Origin: Bacteroidota bacterium
Lineage (GTDB): Bacteria; Bacteroidota; Bacteroidia; Flavobacteriales; Flavobacteriaceae
Direction of reading: 5' to 3'
Length of the DNA: 34,163 nt
NCBI GenBank assembly: GCA_018335575.1
Contig: JAGXRT010000051.1
Location: 1-34,163 of the forward strand
Shown: one piece after another, positions 27,833-34,163 of the stretch
How positions within the stretch are numbered: position 1 is the first letter of the stretch
How the letters are laid out: every line of letters starts with the position of its first letter
Notes under the pieces: generated by a model
The model's database searches: none
Told to the model about the DNA's origin: nothing
What the model saw: only the letters and a program-made list of their open reading frames with translations
Made by a program: the position numbers and the translations under genes

Positions 27833-27869
27833 ATAGTGATAAGCTTCTTTCAATTTTTGTTATCACTAT
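27833..27869. repeat. 10-bp perfect inverted repeat in a divergent promoter region
   Basis: ATAGTGATAA (27833-27842) and TTATCACTAT (27860-27869) are exact reverse complements separated by 17 bases. The repeat lies between the ABC exporter start (27810, minus) and the dehydrogenase start (27934, plus). It lacks a flanking T run, so it looks more like an operator than a terminator. Confidence 0.6.
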
Positions 27870-27933
27870 TGATTATTGTAATTTTACAGTCTAAAATTAA
27901 CGGATTAATAAATTTTTTTCAATAAAAAAACAG

Positions 27934-29037
27934 ATGAACGTAGAGCTTTTTACCTCAGAAAAAATTCAGAAAATGGGTCCAGTTTTTAACCACTTTTCTT
28001 TTGACAATCACGAACAAATTGTTTTTTGCAATGACGAAGATACAGGATTAAAAGCAATAATTGGTATTCACAATACAGTTTTAGGTCCTGCTTTGGGTGG
28101 AACCCGTATGTGGAATTACCAAAGTGAGTGGGAAGCCTTGTATGATGTTTTAAGACTCTCAAGAGGTATGACATTTAAATCTGCTTTGGCTGGCTTAGAT
28201 CTGGGTGGTGGAAAAGCTGTGATTATCGGGGATGCTAAAAAGCAAAAAAATGATGCCTTAATGAAACGTTTTGCCGAATTCGTTCACTCATTGAGTGGCA
28301 AGTATATTACAGCAGAAGATATAGGAATGGAAACCAGGGATATGGATATTATGAAAGAAGTAACTCCGTATGTTTCTGGAATTTCAGAAAGTTTAGGAGG
28401 TTCAGGTAATCCATCGCCGGTAACTGCTTATGGAGTTTTTATGGGTATAAAAGCAAGTTGCAAATATGTATATGGATCTGATGAAATTCATGGTAAAAAA
28501 ATATGGGTTCAAGGTGTAGGTAATGTTGGAGAAACTTTAGTAAAGCATCTAACTGAAGCAGGTGCACATGTTATAATAACCGACATTTATAAAGAAAAAT
28601 TAAAAGAGATAAGTAATAAATATGGGGCGACCATATATGATGGTTTGGATGTATTTAGTCAATCAGTTGATATATATGCTCCTTGTGCATTGGGAGCTAC
28701 AATCAACGATCAAACAATAAATAAATTAAAAGCGAAGATAATTGCCGGTGGAGCGAATAATCAGTTAGAAGATGAAAATAAGCATGGTAAATTATTAAAA
28801 GAAAAAGGTATCGTTTATGCACCAGACTTTTTAATCAATGCAGGTGGTATTATTAATGTAAATGCCGAAGTTGCTGGTTATGACTTAAAAGAATCAATGA
28901 AAAGAACCGAAAATATTTATAATACTACTTTGGAAATTTTTAATTTATCAGATAAGGAAGGTATTACTACCCATGAAGCAGCTTTAAATATTGCGTTGAG
29001 AAGAATTGAAAAACGAAAAAAAGATTTAGTATCATAA
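27934..29037 (+). CDS. Leu/Val/Phe-type amino-acid dehydrogenase (NAD-dependent)
   Basis: A 367-residue enzyme of the Glu/Leu/Phe/Val dehydrogenase family that interconverts a branched-chain or aromatic amino acid and its 2-oxo acid with ammonia and NAD. The catalytic domain shows GPALGGTRMW (51-60), then GMTFKSALAGLDLGGGKAV (78-96) with lysines K82 and K94. The Rossmann motif GVGNVG (194-199) is followed by a strand ending in an acidic residue (VIITD), favouring NAD over NADP. The length fits leucine dehydrogenase, but substrate preference cannot be settled from motifs. It diverges from the ABC exporter and is followed by a hairpin and nusB. Confidence 0.92.
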   Translation: MNVELFTSEKIQKMGPVFNHFSFDNHEQIVFCNDEDTGLKAIIGIHNTVLGPALGGTRMWNYQSEWEALYDVLRLSRGMTFKSALAGLDLGGGKAVIIGDAKKQKNDALMKRFAEFVHSLSGKYITAEDIGMETRDMDIMKEVTPYVSGISESLGGSGNPSPVTAYGVFMGIKASCKYVYGSDEIHGKKIWVQGVGNVGETLVKHLTEAGAHVIITDIYKEKLKEISNKYGATIYDGLDVFSQSVDIYAPCALGATINDQTINKLKAKIIAGGANNQLEDENKHGKLLKEKGIVYAPDFLINAGGIINVNAEVAGYDLKESMKRTENIYNTTLEIFNLSDKEGITTHEAALNIALRRIEKRKKDLVS

Positions 29038-29053
29038 CCCAATAAAAAAATTG

Positions 29054-29061
29054 TATTTTTG
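29054..29061 (+). promoter_or_regulatory. -7 promoter box of nusB (TATTTTTG)
   Basis: A TAnnTTTG match 17 bases beyond the dehydrogenase stop. Initiation would fall near 29066, at the first base pairs of the hairpin at 29065-29088. Part of it is a T run, so chance is a real possibility. Confidence 0.35.
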
Positions 29062-29064
29062 CAA

Positions 29065-29094
29065 AGCGATTGAGTAAAATCATTCGCTTTTTTT
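29065..29094 (+). terminator. Terminator-like hairpin between the dehydrogenase gene and nusB
   Basis: The 9-bp stem AGCGATTGA/TCATTCGCT (one mismatch) with loop GTAAAA is followed by seven Ts. It may terminate the dehydrogenase transcript. It also lies right at the predicted 5' end of the nusB transcript, so it could act as a leader element. Confidence 0.7.
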
Positions 29095-29112
29095 CTTAAC
29101 TAAGTTCTTTAA

Positions 29113-30051
29113 ATGATTAATAGAAGACATATCAGGGTAAAAGTAATGCAATCGGTTTATGCAATGTTGCGTTCGGGAAGTGATAATATCACAAAAGAAA
29201 AGGAGTTTTTGAATGCTAACATTGTAAAAATGTATGAGTTATATGTAATTAATTTACAGTTACTTGTAGAAATTCAGAATCGGGCAATTAAACTTCAAGA
29301 AAAATCAAAGAAGAAAATTTTGGCTACTGCCGAAGATTTAAATCCTAATAAAAAATTTGTAAACAATCAGGTACTTTTAATGCTAAAAAATAGTAGTTCA
29401 CTAAAAAAGCATGTAGAAGATTACAAATTGGATAATTGGAAATTAGATGATGAATATGTACAACTTATTTGGGATGAAATTCGCACAAGTCAGTTTTATC
29501 ATAAATATATTACATCAGAGAAATTATCATTTGATGACGATTTAAAATTTGTGTGCGACTTGTTTAAAAACTTTATTGCTCCAAATGAAAAGTTGGCAGA
29601 TTATTACGAAGATCAAAATATAGGTTGGTCTGACGATATACCTTTTGTAAATACATGGATATACAAGCAACTAAAAGGATTAAAAGCCGGTACTAGTTTT
29701 GTCTTGGAATCGTTGTTTAAAGATGATGATGACTATAAATTTGGCAAAGAATTGTTTGAGAAAGTTATGTTAAATCATACCGATTTTGAAAAGGAGATAA
29801 TCGATAAAACTCCAAATTGGGAATTAGACCGTATTGCCGATTTAGATATGATTTTAATTAAAATGGCTATTTGCGAATTTTTAAGATTTCCGTCAATTCC
29901 GTCAAAAGTTACCATCAATGAATATTTAGAGATCTCTAAAGATTACTCTACAGAAAAGAGTAGTATTTTTATCAACGGAGTTTTAGATAAACTTCAAAAA
30001 GATTTTACTGAATCAAAAAGAATGGTAAAAGTTGGTAGAGGATTGTTATAA
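29113..30051 (+). CDS. nusB: Transcription antitermination factor NusB (long Bacteroidota form)
   Basis: A 312-residue protein, about twice the length of E. coli NusB. It opens INRRHIRVKVMQSVYAML, matching the NusB first helix, and the C-terminal half (about 180-305) carries the NusB fold with ELDRIADLDMILIKMAICEFL and KVTINEYLEISKDYSTEKSSIFINGVLDKL. NusB binds boxA RNA with NusE (S10) for rRNA antitermination. The N-terminal extension is typical of Bacteroidota. It heads the nusB-DUF1573-yajC operon (gaps of 40 and 24 bases) that ends at the hairpin at 30907. Confidence 0.92.
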   Translation: MINRRHIRVKVMQSVYAMLRSGSDNITKEKEFLNANIVKMYELYVINLQLLVEIQNRAIKLQEKSKKKILATAEDLNPNKKFVNNQVLLMLKNSSSLKKHVEDYKLDNWKLDDEYVQLIWDEIRTSQFYHKYITSEKLSFDDDLKFVCDLFKNFIAPNEKLADYYEDQNIGWSDDIPFVNTWIYKQLKGLKAGTSFVLESLFKDDDDYKFGKELFEKVMLNHTDFEKEIIDKTPNWELDRIADLDMILIKMAICEFLRFPSIPSKVTINEYLEISKDYSTEKSSIFINGVLDKLQKDFTESKRMVKVGRGLL

Positions 30052-30091
30052 TTTTATATTTTTACTGCTTTAAAAATCAAGAATATTACCT

Positions 30092-30544
30092 ATGAAAATT
30101 AAGTTTATTGTATTAAGTGCTTTCTTGTCTATGGCACTTTCATGTAATCAAAGCGCTACTTCAAAAATAGATCAAACTAATTTGGAAGAAGCAAAAGTAA
30201 GAGATGCAAACGCAGTTACCGGAATGCCTATTGTAAAATTTGATAAAACAGAACACGACTTTGGTGTTATTAATGAAGGAGAAGTTGTTGAAACAACTTT
30301 TGAAATAGAAAATGTGGGTACTTCAGATTTAGTTATTACAAACGCATTTGCAACCTGTGGATGTACAGTGCCTGAATGGCCAAAAGAACCTATCAAACCT
30401 AAAGAAAAAGGGTTGCTTAAAGTGTCTTTTGATTCTAATGGCAGACAAAACAAACAAAGCAAAACAATTACAATAACAACCAATACAGAGAATGGTAGTG
30501 AAAATGTTAGTATAAAAACCTTTGTTACTCCAAAAGCAAAATAA
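30092..30544 (+). CDS. DUF1573 lipoprotein
   Basis: A 150-residue protein with a lipoprotein signal peptide and Cys18 (SMALSC). Residues about 48-145 form a DUF1573 beta-sandwich related to ASH/MSP domains: KFDKTEHDFGVINEGE, then TTFEIENVGTSDLVI and FATCGCTVPEWP, a hallmark of the family. It is in the nusB-yajC operon as in many Flavobacteriaceae. The molecular role is unknown; the fold suggests protein binding in the periplasm or at the surface. Confidence 0.9.
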   Translation: MKIKFIVLSAFLSMALSCNQSATSKIDQTNLEEAKVRDANAVTGMPIVKFDKTEHDFGVINEGEVVETTFEIENVGTSDLVITNAFATCGCTVPEWPKEPIKPKEKGLLKVSFDSNGRQNKQSKTITITTNTENGSENVSIKTFVTPKAK

Positions 30545-30568
30545 TTGTTAACTTTTAAAAAATAACGA

Positions 30569-30883
30569 ATGAATTATTTATCAATTTTTTTACAGGCAAA
30601 TGGTGGAATTTCTGCCTTTTTGCCTTTTATTTTAATGTTTGTGGTAATCTATTTTTTTATGATCAGACCACAAATGAAACGTCAAAAACAAGAAAAAACA
30701 TTTCAGGCTCAGTTAACCAAAGGAGCCAAAGTTATCACTAATAGCGGTATACACGGTAAAGTTGTTGATATTGTTGATTCTGATAATACAGTAATTATTG
30801 AAACTGGAGCTGGAAGAATTAAATTTGAACGCAGTGCGATTTCAATGGAATTGAGTAAAAAATTAACTTCAGATAACAATTAA
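30569..30883 (+). CDS. yajC: Preprotein translocase subunit YajC
   Basis: A 104-residue single-pass membrane protein. One hydrophobic helix (about 17-33, FLPFILMFVVIYFFMIRPQ) is followed by the family motif RPQMKRQK and a small cytoplasmic beta domain (GAKVITNSGIHGKVVDI). YajC associates with SecDF and the Sec translocon. It is the last gene of the nusB operon. Confidence 0.95.
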   Translation: MNYLSIFLQANGGISAFLPFILMFVVIYFFMIRPQMKRQKQEKTFQAQLTKGAKVITNSGIHGKVVDIVDSDNTVIIETGAGRIKFERSAISMELSKKLTSDNN

Positions 30884-30906
30884 AAGTTATTTGAAATAAA
30901 ATGTAG

Positions 30907-30932
30907 AAAGTGAGCATTTGCTCACTTTTTTT
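30907..30932 (+). terminator. Rho-independent terminator of the nusB-DUF1573-yajC operon
   Basis: The 9-bp stem AAAGTGAGC/GCTCACTTT with an ATTT loop ends in a seven-base T run, 24 bases after the yajC stop. The As on the left are too few for strong reverse termination. Confidence 0.9.
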
Positions 30933-30967
30933 GTACCTTTAACTCACTTAAAAACTTATTAAGACGC

Positions 30968-31924
30968 ATGATAAAGTTGCTTTCTCAGTTATTTTATAAT
31001 AATAAATTCAGGGTTTTTTTACTTTTTTTAATATTGTCATCAGGCTCACTTATATTAAATAAATTGTCCAAAGAGTATAAAACAACCTTACCTTTAGAGG
31101 TTGCAATAGTTAATATACCTGCCAATAAAATACTTCTAAAATCAGAAAAAATAAAATTAAACATTTACGTAAAGGCAACGGGTTATAATTTAATTGGATA
31201 TAAACTGTTTAATAAAAAAATTAAAATTAACGCTACAACTGCAAAACGAGTTAAAAACACAACACATCAAATAAAAACAAGTTTATTAATTGATGAAATA
31301 CAACAGCAACTGTTGATTGGTACAGAAATTATTGAAATTTTAAATTCGACAATTGATGTTGAATTGGGTGAAGTAATATCAAAAAAAGTTCCTGTAATGT
31401 TAAAAAAATCAATTACTTATGAAAAAGGATATAAAATAAAAGGAGAAGTTAAGATTGATCCGGATTCAGTTATAATATCTGGACCAGAAGATAAAGTTAC
31501 ACCTATACAATTTGTTCAAACCTCACTTTTAAAAAAGGAAAATTTATATACGAACTTAAGCGAAGAGGTATCGTTAAATCTAAAATCAAAACCAAAATCA
31601 GTTAAGGTATCAGCAAATAGTATTAAAGTTACAGCCGAAGTAGAAAAATTTACCGAATTAGTATTTACGATACCATTTAAAATTATTAACAACCCCAATC
31701 AATTACGTGTAGAAACTTATCCTTCAAAAGTAGAAGTTGTTTTTCAATTAGAATTATCTGAAATTTCAAAAGTGAATGCCGGTAATTTTGAAGTTATAGG
31801 AGATTTAGCTTATGCTCAAGAAAATAACTTAAGTTATTTGGTGCCAAAAGTATCTAAAAAACCATCAGCAGTTCAAAATATTTATATTAACCCACAGAAA
31901 GTAGATTTTATTATAAGAAAATGA
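30968..31924 (+). CDS. YbbR-like domain protein
   Basis: A 318-residue protein with one N-terminal membrane helix (about 14-32, FRVFLLFLILSSGSLILN), then an extracytoplasmic part with YbbR-like repeats. The segment VPVMLKKSITYEKGYKIKGEVKIDPDSVIISGPEDKV (split here as about residues 138-175) carries the family's PxSVxVxGP pattern. YbbR/CdaR proteins regulate the diadenylate cyclase CdaA in Firmicutes; no cdaA is nearby, so the role here is open. It overlaps coaE by 4 bases (ATGA). Confidence 0.82.
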   Translation: MIKLLSQLFYNNKFRVFLLFLILSSGSLILNKLSKEYKTTLPLEVAIVNIPANKILLKSEKIKLNIYVKATGYNLIGYKLFNKKIKINATTAKRVKNTTHQIKTSLLIDEIQQQLLIGTEIIEILNSTIDVELGEVISKKVPVMLKKSITYEKGYKIKGEVKIDPDSVIISGPEDKVTPIQFVQTSLLKKENLYTNLSEEVSLNLKSKPKSVKVSANSIKVTAEVEKFTELVFTIPFKIINNPNQLRVETYPSKVEVVFQLELSEISKVNAGNFEVIGDLAYAQENNLSYLVPKVSKKPSAVQNIYINPQKVDFIIRK

Positions 31925-32517
31925 AAATTGTAGGATTAACAGGCGGAATGGGTAGTGGAAAAACTACAGTATCAAAAATGTTTGAAAAACTTGGGGTAAC
32001 CGTTTATATTGCCGATGCTGAAGCTAAAAATATAATGCAAACTGATGCTACTGTTAAATCAGCATTAATTAAAAATTTCGGTGAAAAAGCATATGAAAAC
32101 AATAGTTTAAATACTGCCTATTTAGCAGAGATAGTTTTTAAAGACAAACAAAAGCTTAACATTATAAATTCAATTGTTCATCCAGTAGTAAAAAAGCATT
32201 TTAAAGAGTTTTTAAAGTTGCAAACAGCGAAATACCTACTTTTTGAAAATGCAATTCTGTTTGAAAACGGATTTGATGAATTGTGTGATTACATCGTAAC
32301 AGTAGTTGCGCCATTAGAATTGAGGATTTCAAGAATTCAAAAACGTGATGGTTATACAAGAAGTCAGATTTTAGACCGAATTTCAAAGCAATGGGACGAT
32401 AACCAAAAAATTCAAAAATCTGATTTTGTAATATATAACGATGATTTAAAAATTCTAGAAAATCAGGTGAATACTATTCACTCTAAATTGTTAAAAATTA
32501 TTGAAAGTTCTAAATAA
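31921..32517 (+). CDS. coaE: Dephospho-CoA kinase
   Basis: A 198-residue P-loop kinase that performs the last step of CoA synthesis, phosphorylating the 3'-OH of dephospho-CoA. Walker A GGMGSGKT is at 8-15, and DAEAKNIM (about 33-40) and HPVVKKHF (about 87-94) match the CoA-binding parts of CoaE. Length is standard. Its ATG overlaps the YbbR-like stop by 4 bases, so translation is coupled. Confidence 0.95.
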   Translation: MKIVGLTGGMGSGKTTVSKMFEKLGVTVYIADAEAKNIMQTDATVKSALIKNFGEKAYENNSLNTAYLAEIVFKDKQKLNIINSIVHPVVKKHFKEFLKLQTAKYLLFENAILFENGFDELCDYIVTVVAPLELRISRIQKRDGYTRSQILDRISKQWDDNQKIQKSDFVIYNDDLKILENQVNTIHSKLLKIIESSK

Positions 32518-32603
32518 ATTGATTCGTTTTCTTAATTAATTGTTAATATTTGTTTTTTTTAACACAATCATAAAATTATTGGAATTACATACAGCTAATT
32601 TTT

Positions 32604-32611
32604 TAAATTTG
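32604..32611 (+). promoter_or_regulatory. -7 promoter box of the histidine kinase gene (TAAATTTG)
   Basis: A perfect TAnnTTTG match. TTG at 32579-32581 lies 22 bases upstream, within the accepted -33 spacing. Only four bases separate the box from the ATG at 32616, implying a leaderless transcript. Confidence 0.5.
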
Positions 32612-32615
32612 CTTT

Positions 32616-34163
32616 ATGAGTAGACGCAACTTTTTTTGGATTGTTATTTTAATGACCATAGCACTGGTTGGTATTATTACAGTACAGTTTTTTTGGATAC
32701 GTAATTTTATTGAAGTGCGCGAAAAGCAATTTTCAAACGATGTAAAATTTGCACTGGCAAAAGTAGCAGATAACATTCAACAACGAGAATTAAATGAATA
32801 TTTTGAGCGCTATGTTAATCTGTACAACCAAAAACAAAACTTAACCTCTACAGATATTAAAAATTACTTTTATCAATTAGAAGATACCATTCAAAAAGAA
32901 TCGTTTACCTATTCCCAAACAATTTTAGAAGAAAATTATAAAGTACCGGTAGATTTTTTCGAAATAGATTCCATCACTTTTAAAAAGATATTTAGTAAAA
33001 AAGACATCAAAATAGTAAGAGACTATAGAAGCGAAGGTGAAATGAAAGGAAGTGCTCTGCCACCCGAAGAACGTTTGGTTAGGATACAACGTTTAAGAGG
33101 TGCTGAAAAAGCAGAATTTGAAGATGCAGTTAAAATTTGGTTGGATAGAATTCCGTTGTATAAAAGAGTTTCAAATCTTGAAATTAACATGAATTTACAA
33201 AATGAATTCAATGAACGCGGTATCGCTACCAATTTTACGTATGGAATTTTTAGTAACGGACTAGGTACAAAAATAAAGAGTGATCATTTTAAACTTAACA
33301 ATGGTAAACAATATTCAGTTCCCTTATTCCAAGATAATGACGGTGTAAGTAGGTATAAGTTATATGTAGAATTTCCGGAAGAACGTAGTTATTTACTCTC
33401 AACTATTTCGCAAATTCTTTTACTATCAGCATTCTTTATCTTTATTATCATGATTGCTTTTGGTATAGCTTTATATCAAATATTGGAACAAAAGAAAATA
33501 TCAGAAATAAAAACTGATTTTATCAACAATATGACACATGAGTTTAAAACCCCTATTGCTACCATTAACCTTGCTTTAGACGCTATTAAAAATCCTAAAA
33601 TTATTAGTGATAGTGAGAAAGTAAACAGGTATATAGCCATGATTAGAGATGAAAACAGGCGGATGAATACACAAGTAGAGAATGTATTGAGAATTTCAAA
33701 ATTAGAAAAAAATCAACTTACACTTACCCTTGAAAATGTTGATGTACATGATATTATAGAAGAAGCTATTACCCATTTACATCTGGTTGTAGATGATAGA
33801 AAAGGTTACATTAAAACGCATTTTTCAGCTAAAAAATCGGTTATTAAAGGCGATTATTTTCATCTTATAAATGTATTAATGAATATGTTAGACAATGCTA
33901 TAAAGTATTCAATAGAAAGTCCAAAAGTTGATGTTTACACAGAAAATATACCCAAGTTTCTGGTTATTAAAGTTGTAGATCAAGGAATGGGAATGTCTAA
34001 AAGTGTTCAGAAACATATATTTGACAAGTTTTACAGAGAACAAAAAGGCAACGTTCACGATATTAAAGGGCATGGTTTAGGGTTGTCTTATGTTAAAAAA
34101 ATGATAGAGCTACATCAAGGAAAAATAACAGTCGAAAGCGAAAAAGATAAAGGAAGTACATTT
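32616..34163 (+). CDS. Sensor histidine kinase (partial, cut by right edge)
   Basis: An open frame of 516 codons reaches the right edge without a stop. Membrane helix 1 spans about 7-27, a periplasmic sensor domain about 28-262 has no recognisable fold, and helix 2 spans about 263-289. It passes straight into the kinase core without a HAMP domain. H-box NNMTHEFKTPIA contains the phospho-acceptor H308. The ATPase part shows N-box LDNAIKYS (N427), G1 DQGMGM (from D455), F-box FDKFYR and G2 GHGLGL (485-490). Only the last part of the catalytic domain is missing. A response regulator gene would be expected just downstream, outside the window. The start codon follows a -7 box after 4 bases. Confidence 0.92.
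   Translation, partial: MSRRNFFWIVILMTIALVGIITVQFFWIRNFIEVREKQFSNDVKFALAKVADNIQQRELNEYFERYVNLYNQKQNLTSTDIKNYFYQLEDTIQKESFTYSQTILEENYKVPVDFFEIDSITFKKIFSKKDIKIVRDYRSEGEMKGSALPPEERLVRIQRLRGAEKAEFEDAVKIWLDRIPLYKRVSNLEINMNLQNEFNERGIATNFTYGIFSNGLGTKIKSDHFKLNNGKQYSVPLFQDNDGVSRYKLYVEFPEERSYLLSTISQILLLSAFFIFIIMIAFGIALYQILEQKKISEIKTDFINNMTHEFKTPIATINLALDAIKNPKIISDSEKVNRYIAMIRDENRRMNTQVENVLRISKLEKNQLTLTLENVDVHDIIEEAITHLHLVVDDRKGYIKTHFSAKKSVIKGDYFHLINVLMNMLDNAIKYSIESPKVDVYTENIPKFLVIKVVDQGMGMSKSVQKHIFDKFYREQKGNVHDIKGHGLGLSYVKKMIELHQGKITVESEKDKGSTF

Noticed and set aside
29180-29192. Palindrome GTGATAATATCAC resembling half-sites of the repeat at 27833-27869
   Set aside because: It lies in the nusB coding sequence, where codons for Ser-Asp-Asn-Ile-Thr explain it; kept only as a side note.
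32518-32578. Possible stem-loop after coaE (ATTGTTAA ... TTAACACAAT)
   Set aside because: The arms pair only with a 2-base bulge and the T run lies in the loop, so it does not make a convincing terminator.

Overview
The window is a compact piece of core chromosome from a low-GC member of the Bacteroidota, almost certainly family Flavobacteriaceae. Three things point there. The gene content and order are typical of the family: rlmD with DUF6452 and DUF6048 genes, a long NusB followed by DUF1573 and yajC, a YbbR-like gene overlapping coaE, a DUF3276 PUR-alpha-like gene and a DUF5916 outer-membrane protein. Promoters show the Bacteroidota -7 box TAnnTTTG. Starts are preceded by A-rich leaders and not by Shine-Dalgarno sequences. 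I saw no tRNA, rRNA, IS element, prophage, CRISPR array, defence locus or clearly broken gene, and no gene-free stretch reaches 300 bases.

Layout. 1-2374 (minus): rlmD, a DUF6452 lipoprotein and a DUF6048 barrel protein that runs off the left edge. 2449-2847 (minus): a lipoprotein c-type cytochrome. 3038-4279 (plus): ornithine aminotransferase, convergent with a DbpA-domain DEAD-box helicase (4313-6202), which follows a thioredoxin-fold lipoprotein without catalytic cysteines (6295-7680). 7857-9479 (plus): an ABC-F ATPase, convergent with an ECF sigma / membrane anti-sigma candidate / Spy-like operon (11208-9507, minus). 11335-14157 (minus): a three-gene proton-translocating transhydrogenase operon. 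14426-15190 (plus): a PhnP-like metallo-hydrolase whose end overlaps a convergent esterase. 15884-19033 (minus): a DUF4870/Tic20-like membrane protein, a dihydroorotase homologue without metal ligands, mtnN and lolD. 19102-21546 (minus): a DUF5916 protein, divergent from sucC. 22991-25516 (minus): an M14 peptidase, then DUF3276 and an ABC exporter, both minus. 27934-34163 (plus): a Leu/Val/Phe-type dehydrogenase, nusB, DUF1573, yajC, YbbR-like, coaE and a histidine kinase cut by the right edge.

How the genes work together. Most units are housekeeping: rRNA modification and transcription (RlmD, helicase, NusB), amino-acid nitrogen metabolism (RocD, the amino-acid dehydrogenase), redox balance (PntAB), the TCA cycle (SucC), CoA synthesis (CoaE) and envelope export (YajC, LolD). 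The sigma/anti-sigma/Spy-like operon and the histidine kinase are the two visible signal-sensing units, and both appear to face the periplasm.

I found no obvious new multi-gene system. The most interesting points are several proteins whose catalytic residues are lost in a patterned way (ABC-F, dihydroorotase homologue, thioredoxin-like lipoprotein, ABC exporter), a three-fold motif in the anti-sigma candidate, a 10-bp inverted repeat in one divergent promoter region, a hairpin at the predicted 5' end of the nusB transcript, and two promoters placed so close to their start codons that leaderless mRNAs are likely.
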